This document shows positions 23,857-32,669 of a DNA stretch of 32,993 bases, piece after piece. How positions within the stretch are numbered: position 1 is the first letter of the stretch; every line of letters starts with the position of its first letter. The notes under the pieces were generated by a model. The model did not search any database. It was not told where the DNA came from and was given only the letters and a program-made list of their open reading frames with translations. Both the position numbers and the translations under genes were made by a program. Source of the stretch: an uncultured Prevotellaceae bacterium (lineage in GTDB: Bacteria > Bacteroidota > Bacteroidia > Bacteroidales > Bacteroidaceae); the NCBI GenBank assembly GCA_946410305.1, contig CAMJZV010000030.1:1-32993 (forward strand). Direction: 5' to 3'.

Positions 23857-25293
23857 ATGAATACACTCTTTGATAAGATTTGGGACAAGCACGTCGTGCA
23901 GGTCGTTGACGATGGTCCCACGCAGTTGTATATCGACCGCCTCTATTGTCACGAGGTGACGTCGCCCCAGGCCTTTGACGGCATGCGTGCCCGTGGGCTG
24001 AAGTGTTTCCGTCCAGACCACATCTATTGCATGCCCGACCACAATACGCCTACCCACGACCAGGATAAACCCATCGAGGATCCTGTTTCTGCCAAGCAAG
24101 TCAGCACGCTGGCACAGAATGCCAAGGAGTTCGGACTGACCCACTTTGGTATGATGTCGAAAGACAATGGCATCATCCATGTTGTAGGTCCTGAAAAGGG
24201 TCTGAGCCTGCCAGGTATGACCATCGTCTGTGGCGACTCTCACACCTCTACGCATGGTGCGATGGGTGCTGTAGCCTTTGGCATCGGCACCTCTGAGGTT
24301 GAGATGGTGATGGCCTCGCAATGTATTCTGCAGCAGAAGCCCAAGTCGATGCGCATCAGCATTAATGGTCAGCTGCAGAAGGGTGTTACCGCCAAGGATG
24401 TGGCTCTCTACCTGATGGCACAGCTCACCACTAGTGGTGCTACGGGCTATTTCGTCGAATATGCTGGCGACGTGGTGAAGAACCTGTCTATGGAGGGTCG
24501 TCTGACGCTGTGTAACCTGTCGATAGAGATGGGTGCCCGTGGTGGCTTCATCGCTCCTGATGAAGTGACTTTTAATTATATAAAAGGTAGAGAGTATGCG
24601 CCCAAAGGCGAAGAGTGGGAGAGAGCCGTTGCCTATTGGCAAACGCTGAAGAGTGGCGACGATGCTGTGTTCGACAAAGAATTGTCGTTCGATGCTAAGG
24701 ATATCGAGCCACGCATTACGTACGGCACTAATCCTGGTATGGGAATAGGTATTACGGAGGCTATTCCAGCCTCCCCCAACCCCCTCCAAAAGGAAGGGGC
24801 TAATCATGCGTCAGAGCTCCCTCTCTCTTTGGAGAGGGCGGGGGGAGAGGCTAAAGCCCTGCAGTATATGGGCTTCAAGGCTGGCGAGAAGTTGCTGGGC
24901 AAGAAGATAGACTATGTGTTCCTCGGCGCTTGCACCAACGGTCGTATCGAGGACTTCCGCGCCTTTGCCTCCATCGTCAAAGGTCGTCAGAAGTCTGCCG
25001 ACGTCATCGCTTGGCTGGTGCCAGGCTCATGGGCTGTCGACAGCCAGATTCGTGAAGAAGGGCTCGACAAAGTGCTCGAAGCTGCCGGCTTTGAGATTCG
25101 TCAGCCTGGCTGTTCAGCCTGCTTGGCCATGAACGACGACAAGGTGCCCGCCGGCAAGTATGCCGTCAGCACCTCTAACCGCAACTTCGAGGGCCGTCAG
25201 GGTCCTGGCAGTCGTACCATCCTCTGCTCGCCGCTGACAGCCGCTGCTGCCGCCGTAACAGGAGTTATCACCGATCCACGCACACTATTATGA
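23857..25293 (+). CDS. leuC: 3-isopropylmalate dehydratase large subunit, with a translated repeat insertion
   Basis: With LeuD it isomerises 2-isopropylmalate to 3-isopropylmalate through an aconitase-type 4Fe-4S cluster. The cluster cysteines are Cys359 (FLGACTN), Cys419 and Cys422 (GCSAC). [12 protein letters not shown] and [13 protein letters not shown] are typical. It starts 3 bp after leuA and overlaps leuD by 4 bp (ATGA). Residues about 304-332 are encoded by a C/G-rich inverted repeat (24768-24852) with low-complexity content ([11 protein letters not shown], then [11 protein letters not shown]), replacing the normal linker before the KALQYMGF segment. The total of 478 residues is slightly above the usual 465-470. 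The frame is maintained, so the enzyme is probably functional. Confidence 0.95.
   Translation: MNTLFDKIWDKHVVQVVDDGPTQLYIDRLYCHEVTSPQAFDGMRARGLKCFRPDHIYCMPDHNTPTHDQDKPIEDPVSAKQVSTLAQNAKEFGLTHFGMMSKDNGIIHVVGPEKGLSLPGMTIVCGDSHTSTHGAMGAVAFGIGTSEVEMVMASQCILQQKPKSMRISINGQLQKGVTAKDVALYLMAQLTTSGATGYFVEYAGDVVKNLSMEGRLTLCNLSIEMGARGGFIAPDEVTFNYIKGREYAPKGEEWERAVAYWQTLKSGDDAVFDKELSFDAKDIEPRITYGTNPGMGIGITEAIPASPNPLQKEGANHASELPLSLERAGGEAKALQYMGFKAGEKLLGKKIDYVFLGACTNGRIEDFRAFASIVKGRQKSADVIAWLVPGSWAVDSQIREEGLDKVLEAAGFEIRQPGCSACLAMNDDKVPAGKYAVSTSNRNFEGRQGPGSRTILCSPLTAAAAAVTGVITDPRTLL
24768..24852. repeat. composite C-rich inverted repeat translated inside leuC
   Basis: Two related units in opposite orientation, each a hairpin of its own: CCCCTCC-AAAA-GGAAGGGG-like on the left and CCCTCTCTC-TTT-GGAGAGGG-like on the right, bounded by AGCCTC and GAGGCT. 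This resembles the CTCCCCCAACCCCCTCC-type intergenic repeats I know from other Bacteroidota and cyanobacteria. Confidence 0.8.
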
Positions 25294-25886
25294 AACAGAA
25301 ATTCAACGTTATAACATCCACCTGCGTTCCCCTTCCTTTGGAGAACGTCGATACCGACCAGATTATCCCTGCTCGTTTTCTCAAGGCTACCACCCGTGAG
25401 GAGAAGTTCTTTGGCGACAACCTGTTTCGCGACTGGCGCTACAATGCCGATGGTACCGTGAACAAGGATTTTGTCCTCAACGACCCCACCTACGGCGGTT
25501 GCATCCTCGTTGCCGGCAAGAACTTCGGCTCCGGTTCCAGTCGTGAACATGCTGCTTGGGCTATTGCGGGCTATGGCTTCCGTGTGGTTATCAGTTCGTT
25601 CTTTGCCGATATCCACAAGAACAACGAGCTCAACAACTTCGTGTTGCCTGTCGTGGTTTCAGAAGATTTCTTGCAAGAATTGTTTCAGACAATTCAAAAC
25701 GACCCCAAGACGGAAGTAGAGGTCGACCTGCCCAACCAACGTGTAACCAACAAGGCCACAGGTCGCTCTGAACAGTTCGACATCAACGGTTACAAGAAGC
25801 ATTGTCTGATGAATGGGCTCGACGACATCGATTTTCTGGTGGAGAACAAATCCAAGATAGAATCATGGGAACAGCTCAACAAGTAA
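25290..25886 (+). CDS. leuD: 3-isopropylmalate dehydratase small subunit
   Basis: The swivel-domain subunit that completes the LeuCD isomerase. [19 protein letters not shown] (about 14-32) and [17 protein letters not shown] (about 71-87) are the family signatures that close over the active site. It is 198 residues, as expected. Its ATG overlaps the leuC stop (ATGA), which suggests translational coupling and equal subunit synthesis. Its 3' end overlaps the cimA start by 22 bp in another frame. Confidence 0.95.
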   Translation: MKQKFNVITSTCVPLPLENVDTDQIIPARFLKATTREEKFFGDNLFRDWRYNADGTVNKDFVLNDPTYGGCILVAGKNFGSGSSREHAAWAIAGYGFRVVISSFFADIHKNNELNNFVLPVVVSEDFLQELFQTIQNDPKTEVEVDLPNQRVTNKATGRSEQFDINGYKKHCLMNGLDDIDFLVENKSKIESWEQLNK

Positions 25887-27469
25887 ACAGCTACAAGCGC
25901 ATGGCCCCGCTGGTGGAGATTATGGACTCCACGCTGCGCGACGGCGAGCAGACCAATGGCGTCAGTTTCTTGCCCCACGAGAAACTCGTCATGGCCCGCA
26001 AGCTGTTGCACGAGGTCAATGTCGACCGCATCGAGGTCGCCTCGGCGCGCGTCTCTGACGGCGAGCGTGAGGCGGTGTCCATGATTTGCCGCTATGCTGC
26101 ACAGATAGGTAAGCTGGACAGGGTAGAGGTGCTGGGCTTCGTCGATGGTGGCAAGTCTGTCGACTGGATTGTCTCCTGTGGCGGCAAGACCATCAACCTC
26201 CTGGCTAAAGGCTCCTTGAAGCACTGCATTAACCAGTTGCACAAGACGCCCGAAGAGCATATTGCCGATATTATTAAAGAGGTGGACTATGCCCATCGTC
26301 AGGGTCTCTCCGTCAACCTCTACCTGGAAGACTGGTCGAACGGCATGAAAGACTCGCCGGAATACGTCTATCAGCTGATGGATGCATTAGTTAAGGGGCA
26401 AGGAGCAAGGAGCAAGGAGCAAGATAATGCCCCTATAAAGCGCTTTATGTTGCCCGACACCCTGGGCGTGATGAATCCCCTGCAGGTGGTGGAGTATTTC
26501 CGTAAGATGATGAAGCGCTATCCGCAGGTTCATTTCGACTTCCACGCCCACAACGACTACGACTTGGCGGTGTCTAACTCGCTGGCCGCCGTGCTCAGCG
26601 GTGCCAAGGGGCTGCACGTCACGGTGAACGGTCTGGGCGAGCGTTGCGGCAATGCGCCATTAGCCTCTGTGCAGGTTATCCTGAAAGACCAGTTCCATGC
26701 CAAGACCCACATCAACGAAGACCAGCTCAACGACATCTCGCGCATGGTCGAGAGTTTCAGCGGCATTGCCGTAGCCCCCAACCAGCCCATCGTTGGCGAG
26801 AACGTCTTCACCCAGGTGGCCGGTGTCCATGCCGACGGCGACTCGAAGGACCAGCTCTACTACAACGAGCTGATGCCTGAGCGCTTCGGTCGCAAGCGCG
26901 AATATGCGCTGGGCAAGCAGAGTGGTCGTGCCAACATTGCCAAGAATCTGGAAGAGCTGGGCTTGGAGCTGACCCCTGAGCAGACGCGCCGTGTGACGCA
27001 GCGCATCACAGAGCTGGGCGACAAGAAGGAGATTGTCACCCAGGAAGACCTGCCCTACATTGTCAGTGACGTCCTCAAGCACGACGGCTCTGAGGATAAG
27101 GTCAAGCTTATTAGCTATGTCGTCTCTACGGCCTACGGCCTGAAGCCCGGTGCCAATATCAAGGTGGAGATCAATGGCAAGCAGTACGATGGTAGTGCCG
27201 TGGGCGATGGTCAGTATGATGCCTTCGTCAAGGCCCTGCGCTACATCTACAAGAAGTATCTTGACCGCACGTTCCCCATCCTGGCCAACTACCAGGTCTC
27301 TATTCCTCCTGGCGGACGCACCGATGCCTTGGTGCAGACAGTTATCTCGTGGCACCACGAGGGTGGACTGCTACGCACCCGCGGACTGGATGCCGACCAG
27401 ACGGAGGCAGCCATCAAGGCTACTTTCAAGATGCTGAATATCATTGAGAACGAACAAAAGAAACAATAA
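25865..27469 (+). CDS. cimA: citramalate synthase (CimA type, LeuA homolog)
   Basis: A second LeuA-family Claisen condensing enzyme. The N-terminal block [42 protein letters not shown] and [15 protein letters not shown] closely follow the Leptospira interrogans citramalate synthase as I remember it, so condensation of pyruvate with acetyl-CoA to (R)-citramalate for isoleucine is the likely reaction. Metal site: Arg25-Asp26 and His227/His229 (HAHND). A C-terminal regulatory domain (about 400-530) resembles LeuA. ATG 25865 lies within leuD. A 7-bp tandem repeat is translated at about residues 177-189, just before the FMLPDTLGV strand, lengthening that loop. LeuCD and LeuB can process citramalate, which explains the operon. 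Confidence 0.85.
   Translation: MGTAQQVNSYKRMAPLVEIMDSTLRDGEQTNGVSFLPHEKLVMARKLLHEVNVDRIEVASARVSDGEREAVSMICRYAAQIGKLDRVEVLGFVDGGKSVDWIVSCGGKTINLLAKGSLKHCINQLHKTPEEHIADIIKEVDYAHRQGLSVNLYLEDWSNGMKDSPEYVYQLMDALVKGQGARSKEQDNAPIKRFMLPDTLGVMNPLQVVEYFRKMMKRYPQVHFDFHAHNDYDLAVSNSLAAVLSGAKGLHVTVNGLGERCGNAPLASVQVILKDQFHAKTHINEDQLNDISRMVESFSGIAVAPNQPIVGENVFTQVAGVHADGDSKDQLYYNELMPERFGRKREYALGKQSGRANIAKNLEELGLELTPEQTRRVTQRITELGDKKEIVTQEDLPYIVSDVLKHDGSEDKVKLISYVVSTAYGLKPGANIKVEINGKQYDGSAVGDGQYDAFVKALRYIYKKYLDRTFPILANYQVSIPPGGRTDALVQTVISWHHEGGLLRTRGLDADQTEAAIKATFKMLNIIENEQKKQ
26398..26425 (+). repeat. heptamer tandem repeat inside cimA (about 4 units)
   Basis: GCAAGGA three times then GCAAGAT, exact 7-bp period, flanked by GGGGCA (26395-26400) and TGCCCC (26428-26433), a 6-bp inverted repeat. 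Unit sequence differs from the TGAA-type arrays elsewhere. Confidence 0.85.
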
Positions 27470-27483
27470 AAAAAACGAACAAT

Positions 27484-28545
27484 ATGAAATTGAGAATTGC
27501 CGTATTGCCGGGCGACGGTATAGGTCCGGAGATCATGAAACAAGGTGTGGCTGTGATGGATGCCATCGCCAAGAAGTGTGGTCACGAGTTTGAGTACGAG
27601 GAGGCACTGGTGGGTGCCTGTGCCATCGAGGCTTGTGGCGATGCCTATCCTGCTGCTACGCACGATGCATGTATGCGTGCAGATGCTGTGCTCTTCGCTG
27701 CTGTAGGCGACTTAAAGTACGACAACGACCCCACGCTGAAGATGCGTCCTGAAACGGGCTTGCTGGCTATGCGCAAGAAGTTGGGACTCTTTGCCAACAT
27801 CCGTCCTGTGGCCACCTTCGACTGTCTGTTGCACAAGTCGCCGCTGAAGGAAGAGCTGTTGCGTGGTGCTGATTTCGTCGTCATTCGTGAGCTCACGGGA
27901 GGTATGTATTTTGGTGAGAAATATCAGGACAATGACAAGGCCTTCGACACCAATGTCTATACGCGTCCTGAGATTGAGCGCATCCTGAAGGTGGCCTTCG
28001 AGATGGCCATGCAGCGCCATCAGCACCTGACCGTTGTCGACAAGGCCAACGTGTTGGCCAGCAGTCGCCTGTGGCGCCAGGTTGCCAAGGAGATGGAACC
28101 CCAGTATCCTGAGGTTACCACAGACTATATGTTCATTGACAATGCGTCGATGCGTGTGTTGACAGAGCCCCGCTTCTTCGACGTCATCGTTACGGAGAAC
28201 ACCTTTGGCGACATCCTCACCGACGAGACCTCGTGTATCACGGGTTCTATGGGTCTGCAGCCCTCGTCGAGTCTTGGCGAACACACACCGCTCTTCGAAC
28301 CCGTCCACGGCTCATGGCCACAGGCTGCTGGTCAGAACATTGCCAACCCGTTGGCTCAGATTCTCTCTGCCGCCATGCTCCTCGAGCACTTCGGACTGAA
28401 CAGAGAAGGCGCCTTGGTTCGTGAGGCTGTCAATGCCTCGTTGGATGCTAACGTCCGCACACCCGAAATCCAAGTCGAGGGTGGCGCAAAGTATGGAACA
28501 AAAGAAGTAGGCCAATGGATTGTAGAGTATATCGAAAAGGCTTAG
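27484..28545 (+). CDS. leuB: 3-isopropylmalate dehydrogenase
   Basis: NAD-dependent oxidative decarboxylation of 3-isopropylmalate, third step of leucine synthesis, and of methylmalate in the citramalate route. [14 protein letters not shown] (8-21) is the nucleotide-entry motif; [22 protein letters not shown] (key residues LLAMRK, NIRP; about 83-104), [23 protein letters not shown] and [10 protein letters not shown] are diagnostic, as is GLQPSSSLG in place of the usual GMLPSASLG. It is 353 residues. It starts 14 bp after cimA and its 3' end overlaps the TPR gene by 31 bp. Confidence 0.95.
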   Translation: MKLRIAVLPGDGIGPEIMKQGVAVMDAIAKKCGHEFEYEEALVGACAIEACGDAYPAATHDACMRADAVLFAAVGDLKYDNDPTLKMRPETGLLAMRKKLGLFANIRPVATFDCLLHKSPLKEELLRGADFVVIRELTGGMYFGEKYQDNDKAFDTNVYTRPEIERILKVAFEMAMQRHQHLTVVDKANVLASSRLWRQVAKEMEPQYPEVTTDYMFIDNASMRVLTEPRFFDVIVTENTFGDILTDETSCITGSMGLQPSSSLGEHTPLFEPVHGSWPQAAGQNIANPLAQILSAAMLLEHFGLNREGALVREAVNASLDANVRTPEIQVEGGAKYGTKEVGQWIVEYIEKA

Positions 28546-29201
28546 TTTTACTGTTGGTTGCGATTCAGTCGCAACTTACAGTAAAGGCCCAGGTAAATTG
28601 GCGCGACTCGCTGACCGCTATCAACAAGCAGATAGCCCAGTCCGCTTGGTCTACTGACCTGCACCTGCGCAAGGCTGCCGTCAATATGGAACTGAAGCAA
28701 TGGCAGTATGCGGTCGATGAGTATGCTCTCATCCTGCAGCGAGAGCCCAGAAACCCTGCCGCCTTGTTCTATCGTGCCTATGCCAACACACACTTGCGCC
28801 GTTTCGACCTGTCTCGCAACGACCTCAACGACCTCTTGGCCATTGTGCCCACCCATTTCGAGGCCCGTCTGTCGCTATCCGTCGTCCTGCAACAGTTGGG
28901 ACGCAAGCAGGAAGCGCTGGACATGCTGAATCAGACCATACAGCTGCATGCAGACTCGGCGGTGGCCTATGCCGCCCGTGCCAATCTGGAGCGCGACATG
29001 AAGCAGGACGAGGTGGCACTCTACGACTGGCAGCGTGCTGAACAGCTGTCGCCACGCGATGTGACCTATGTCGTGTCGCATGTCGACCTGCTCTTGGTGC
29101 TGGGACGTAATAAGGAGGCACTTCGTGTGCTCGACGCTGCTGTCAAGCGCGGCATTGCCCGCGGTATGCTGGCAGAGTGGTATGGGAAAATTAAACATTA
29201 A
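28515..29201 (+). CDS. secreted TPR-repeat protein
   Basis: A 228-residue exported protein: positively charged start, hydrophobic core [12 protein letters not shown] and probable cleavage after VKA (about residue 25). The rest consists of about five 34-residue tetratricopeptide helices pairs (for example [26 protein letters not shown], shown by key residues A, Y, P). It likely scaffolds protein contacts in the periplasm. Its start codon lies inside leuB (31-bp overlap), so it is a member of the leu transcript by position, though its link to amino acid synthesis is unclear. The last codons and stop lie in a heptamer array, which supplies the C-terminal KIKH. Confidence 0.8.
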   Translation: MDCRVYRKGLVLLLVAIQSQLTVKAQVNWRDSLTAINKQIAQSAWSTDLHLRKAAVNMELKQWQYAVDEYALILQREPRNPAALFYRAYANTHLRRFDLSRNDLNDLLAIVPTHFEARLSLSVVLQQLGRKQEALDMLNQTIQLHADSAVAYAARANLERDMKQDEVALYDWQRAEQLSPRDVTYVVSHVDLLLVLGRNKEALRVLDAAVKRGIARGMLAEWYGKIKH

Positions 29202-29251
29202 AGATTAAAAATTAAACATTAAACAATAAACCGTTAACGTTCTACGTTAAA
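29189..29251 (+). repeat. heptamer tandem repeat between the TPR and DUF5715-like genes (9 units)
   Basis: Five NATTAAA units followed by CAATAAA, CCGTTAA, CGTTCTA, CGTTAAA in strict 7-bp register, the longest array in the window. It contains the TPR stop codon and ends 5 bp before the next start codon. Confidence 0.88.
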
Positions 29252-29256
29252 AGAGT

Positions 29257-29994
29257 GTGAAGAAAGAAGACATTGTTAACCGAATCAAGAATCTAAAGGT
29301 GCCCACCAAGCGTCAGTACTTGCTGGGCTTTGCCGTTGTTGTTGCCTTATTGGCACTTGTCCGTCCCTTTGTGAAAGGCGAGGGTAGTGATGCCGTAGAG
29401 GAAGAAACGTTCAACGTTCAACATTCAACGTTCAACGTTGAGAAGAAGCACCGCATCAATAGCGTGCCGAGTTATAAAGACGCCTTCCCCGACTTGCAGG
29501 AGACGCAGATTGTGGCTGCCAACAAGAATGGTGTGCGCCCCGTGCAGAACCGTGAGGAGGCTGAGAAGCGCAAGAACGATTTGGTGTATGTCGGCGAGAG
29601 TCCTTACTATCATGTCGACAAGCTCCACAGCTCCATTCCTTACCTCGTGCCCCGTGCCGCCATGCTCCTGCAGGACATCGGTCAGGCCTTCTACGACAGC
29701 CTATACATGAAGGGTGTGCCCCTCAATCAGCTCATCGTTACCAGCATTCTGCGCACCAAGGACGATGTGGCCCGACTGCAGCGTCATAATGGCAATGCCA
29801 CCGACAACTCGTGCCACCTCTATGGCACCACCTTCGACATCTGCTACAACCGCTATCACCCCGTAGAGCAGGAGGTGCGCAACGACACGCTGAAGTGGGT
29901 GCTCTCCGAGGTGTTGCGTGACATCCGTCGTGACAAGCGTGCCTTTATCAAGTACGAAGTCAAGCAGGGTTGCTTCCACATGACTGTTAGATAA
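29257..29994 (+). CDS. DUF5715-like membrane-anchored protein
   Basis: A 245-residue protein with a cytosolic N-terminus, one transmembrane helix (about 21-40; LLGFAVVVALLALV) and a periplasmic domain. The domain contains VTSILRTKDDVARLQRHNGNATDNSCHLYG (key residues R, D, S, H) and GTTFDICYNRY, reminiscent of D-Ala-D-Ala carboxypeptidase/M15-like folds (S-x-H and D ligands), and ends with KQGCFHMTVR. I recall this layout as DUF5715 of Bacteroidota; catalysis is not shown. Start is GTG 29257. A 28-bp heptamer repeat is translated in the linker after the membrane helix (about residues 52-60). Confidence 0.7.
   Translation: MKKEDIVNRIKNLKVPTKRQYLLGFAVVVALLALVRPFVKGEGSDAVEEETFNVQHSTFNVEKKHRINSVPSYKDAFPDLQETQIVAANKNGVRPVQNREEAEKRKNDLVYVGESPYYHVDKLHSSIPYLVPRAAMLLQDIGQAFYDSLYMKGVPLNQLIVTSILRTKDDVARLQRHNGNATDNSCHLYGTTFDICYNRYHPVEQEVRNDTLKWVLSEVLRDIRRDKRAFIKYEVKQGCFHMTVR
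29409..29436 (+). repeat. heptamer tandem repeat inside the DUF5715-like gene (4 units)
   Basis: GTTCAAC, GTTCAAC, ATTCAAC, GTTCAAC at exact 7-bp period (complement NTTGAAC-type). Translated as NVQHSTFNV in the flexible linker between membrane helix and domain. Confidence 0.88.
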
Positions 29995-30018
29995 CCATTT
30001 AAAACTACCTATAATAAA

Positions 30019-31614
30019 ATGATGAAAAAACTATTCTTAACCACTGCTGTCGCCCTGACATTTGCTGCTGAAGCGATGGCTGCCGACGCCGTGAAGGCTA
30101 CTATTCATGCCGACCAGGCAGGTGCCAAAATCAACAAGGAAATCTACGGCCAGTTCTCTGAGCACCTCGGCTCGTGCATCTATGGCGGCCTGTGGGTGGG
30201 TGAAAACTCACCTATTCCCAACATCAACGGCTACCGTAAGGACGTCTTCGAGGCCCTGAAGGCGCTGAAGGTGCCCGTGCTGCGCTGGCCTGGTGGCTGC
30301 TTTGCCGACGACTATCACTGGATGGACGGCATCGGTCCTAAGAAGGATCGTCCCTCGCTGCGCAACAACAACTGGGGTGGCACCATTGAGGACAACTCCT
30401 TTGGTACCCACGAATTCCTGAACCTCTGTGAGATGCTCGACTGCGAGCCCTACATCAGCGGTAACGTAGGTTCTGGCACTGTCAAGGAGATGGCCCAGTG
30501 GGTAGAGTATATGACCAGCGATGGCGATACACCTATGGCTCGCCTGCGCCGCCAGAACGGTCGCGACAAGGCATGGAAGGTCAAATATTTCGGCATTGGC
30601 AACGAGGCATGGGGCTGTGGTGGCAACATGCGCCCCGACTACTACTCTAACGAGTATCGCAAGTTCAATACCTACCTGCGCGACTATACGGGCAACAAGC
30701 TCTATCGCATTGCCTCTGGTGCCTCTGACTACGACTACGAGTGGACAGAGGTGCTGATGAAGAATATCGGCACACAGATGCAGGGCATCTCGCTGCACTA
30801 CTATACCTGTTCAGGGTGGGATGGCCCTAAGGGCTCTGCCACCAAGTTCGACAACGACCAGTACTACTGGGCGCTGGGCAAATGCCTTGAGATAGAGGAA
30901 GTTATCAAGAAGCACAAGGCCATCATGGACGAGAAAGACCCTGAGGGCAAGATTGGTCTGCTCGTAGACGAGTGGGGCACATGGTGGGACGAAGAGCCTG
31001 GCACCATCAGTGGCCACCTCTATCAGCAGAACGCCCTGCGCGATGCCTTCGTAGCCTCGCTCTCGCTCAACGTGTTCCATAAGTACACCGACCGTGTCAA
31101 GATGGCCAATATCGCACAGATTGTCAACGTGCTGCAGTCCATGATTCTCACCGACCAGGAAGGCACCGGTCACATGGTGCTTACACCGACCTACCACGTT
31201 TTCCAGATGTACACCCCGTTCCAGGAGGCTACCTATCTGCCTGTCGACCTGAAGAGCGATGTCGTAGCTGTCAGCAAGGCCTACTTCAAGGAGAAGGAGG
31301 GCGCCAAGGATGCCGGCTATCGCCCCTGTCCGCTGCTCTCAGCCTCTGCCGCTAAGACAAAGGACGGCTCCATCGTCCTCGCCATCACCAATGTCAGCCT
31401 CGACAAAGACCAGACCATCGATTTCAATATTGCAGGCTACACCGCCAAGCAGGTCAGTGGACGCATCCTTACCTCGAAGAACGTGGCCGACTTCAACGAC
31501 TTCCAGCATCCTGACATCGTGAGCCCCAAGGCCTTCAAGGATGCCAAGCTGAAGAATGGCACCCTCACCGTTGCCGTTCCCGCCAAGTCCATTGTCGTGC
31601 TGAACATCAAGTAA
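30019..31614 (+). CDS. abfA: secreted alpha-L-arabinofuranosidase, GH51
   Basis: Removes arabinofuranosyl side chains from plant polysaccharides such as arabinan and arabinoxylan by a retaining mechanism. A signal peptide (MMKKLFLTTAVALTFAAEAMA, about 21 residues) exports it. The TIM-barrel shows EIYGQFSEHLG, VPVLRWPGGCFADDYHW, GIGNEAWGCGG with the acid/base Glu196, and LLVDEWGTWW with the nucleophile Glu318. A C-terminal beta-sandwich completes the 531 residues. It has no visible sugar-uptake (susC/D) neighbours, so it is not in a typical polysaccharide utilisation locus here. It starts 24 bp after the DUF5715-like gene and is followed by a strong terminator. Confidence 0.93.
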   Translation: MMKKLFLTTAVALTFAAEAMAADAVKATIHADQAGAKINKEIYGQFSEHLGSCIYGGLWVGENSPIPNINGYRKDVFEALKALKVPVLRWPGGCFADDYHWMDGIGPKKDRPSLRNNNWGGTIEDNSFGTHEFLNLCEMLDCEPYISGNVGSGTVKEMAQWVEYMTSDGDTPMARLRRQNGRDKAWKVKYFGIGNEAWGCGGNMRPDYYSNEYRKFNTYLRDYTGNKLYRIASGASDYDYEWTEVLMKNIGTQMQGISLHYYTCSGWDGPKGSATKFDNDQYYWALGKCLEIEEVIKKHKAIMDEKDPEGKIGLLVDEWGTWWDEEPGTISGHLYQQNALRDAFVASLSLNVFHKYTDRVKMANIAQIVNVLQSMILTDQEGTGHMVLTPTYHVFQMYTPFQEATYLPVDLKSDVVAVSKAYFKEKEGAKDAGYRPCPLLSASAAKTKDGSIVLAITNVSLDKDQTIDFNIAGYTAKQVSGRILTSKNVADFNDFQHPDIVSPKAFKDAKLKNGTLTVAVPAKSIVVLNIK

Positions 31615-31639
31615 GATTCCTTACTGATTAAGAATAAAG

Positions 31640-31677
31640 ACAGTTACAGCTCAGAGACAGCTGTAACTGTTTTTTTG
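31640..31677 (+). terminator. strong intrinsic terminator after abfA
   Basis: A perfect 12-bp stem (31640-31651 with 31659-31670), 7-nt loop, and eight T (31670-31677). Confidence 0.93.
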
Positions 31678-31704
31678 TTATCATCGTGTTTATTGCCTTG
31701 CCTG

Positions 31705-31842
31705 TTAGTTGTCTCTATTCCCATAGGCACCATTCTTCTTCTGCCAGTCCTTTCGCGCCTGATACATTTCCTCCTTGATACCGCCCTTTTCAAGAAAGTC
31801 GCGCTTCTTCCACTCAATGAGTCCACGAATAAGACTTATCTG
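31705..31842 (-). pseudogene. 3' fragment of an unrecognised minus-strand gene
   Basis: On the minus strand a frame bounded by TAG (31843-31845) is open for 45 codons to TAA 31705-31707 with convincing protein content: SLIRGLIEWKKRDFLEKGG, then KEEMYQARKDWQKKNGAYG. There is no start codon near its upstream end, so it appears to be the C-terminal remnant of a gene cut off where the AbiE-type module begins. The family is not recognised. Confidence 0.5.
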
Positions 31843-31882
31843 CTAATAAAAATTAAAAGAGCTGTCATAAAACGGCAAAAAA

Positions 31883-31913
31883 TTTGAAATTTGCCAATTT
31901 GTGACTATCTTTG
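31883..31913 (+). promoter_or_regulatory. Bacteroidota-type promoter of the AbiE-type module
   Basis: TTTG (31883-31886), 19-bp spacer, TATCTTTG (31906-31913). Expected start near 31920, about 15 nt before the ATG at 31935; this rules out a TTG start at 31911, which lies in the promoter. Confidence 0.88.
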
Positions 31914-31934
31914 CACCGTCAGAAAATTATAGTA

Positions 31935-32669
31935 ATGATAGGACTTAGCGATAAAATTTTGAAATTTGCAGCTGGTTTACAACAGTTCTCAGTTGACGAC
32001 ATGCCGACTGATGTGTTTTCTGGTGTCAAGAGAGAAAAACTCAGTTGGTATCTGGGTAAATTATGTCGGAATGGCAAGTTGCGTAGAGTCGGTCGTGGCA
32101 TTTACTCATTGCAGGCCGCCAATACTTTCATTGTTAAGGCAAATGCGAAGGTTCGCTCTTTATACCGCTCCTTATCCGGACTGTATCCTTTTGCAGATTT
32201 TTGTGTGTATAGTGCCAATATCATTACCCCTTTGTTGCACGACATGATGCCAAATAATACGATTTATGTCGAGACAAACCGAGATACGATACAGAGCATA
32301 TTTGACATGCTACTTCCCAAGTACAAAGGACGTATATTCCTGGCCCCAACGAAGGAGATAGCGACAACATACATAGATTATAGCAAAGAAAACATCATCG
32401 TAAAACCATTGGTGACAGAGGCTCCGTTGGCACTCGACGGCAAGGTGCCTGTACCTACGCTCGAGAAATTGCTTGTTGATACAAGAGTAGATGCTGACTT
32501 CTATTATTTGCACGGCTATGAGAATCTGGAGATGCTGAGGACTGCCATTAGCCATTACGATGTCAACCAGACACGCCTGCTCAGGTATGCCGACCGTAGA
32601 AACGCAAAAGACTCGATACAGAAAGATTTAGAAACCATTAAAAATAATGATACTGAAAGAATGCTTTGA
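31935..32669 (+). CDS. AbiEi-type antitoxin (DUF6577-like)
   Basis: The antitoxin half of a type IV toxin-antitoxin/abortive infection module. Residues 1-60 form a winged helix (FSVDDMPTDVFSG, LSWYLGKLCRNGKLRRVGRGIYSL) that in AbiEi proteins binds the promoter for autoregulation. The following domain has VYSANIITPLLHDMMPNNTIYVETNRD (key residues S, P, E, T), PLVTEAPLALDGKVPVPTLEKLLVD, as in Bacteroidota DUF6577/AbiEi-like proteins. It is 244 residues. The toxin gene overlaps its 3' end by 23 bp, as usual in these modules. It is transcribed from its own promoter. Confidence 0.8.
   Translation: MIGLSDKILKFAAGLQQFSVDDMPTDVFSGVKREKLSWYLGKLCRNGKLRRVGRGIYSLQAANTFIVKANAKVRSLYRSLSGLYPFADFCVYSANIITPLLHDMMPNNTIYVETNRDTIQSIFDMLLPKYKGRIFLAPTKEIATTYIDYSKENIIVKPLVTEAPLALDGKVPVPTLEKLLVDTRVDADFYYLHGYENLEMLRTAISHYDVNQTRLLRYADRRNAKDSIQKDLETIKNNDTERML

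Noticed and set aside
22234..24807. An 857-codon minus-strand open frame opposite leuA and leuC
   Set aside because: It is a codon-bias shadow: leuA and leuC on + have clear catalytic motifs, while the antisense frame shows no family features and runs over the attenuator.
31675..31887. A 70-codon + frame with hydrophobic N-terminus after abfA
   Set aside because: It starts in the terminator T-run and lies opposite a more protein-like minus-strand remnant; the apparent membrane helix comes from the T-rich DNA.
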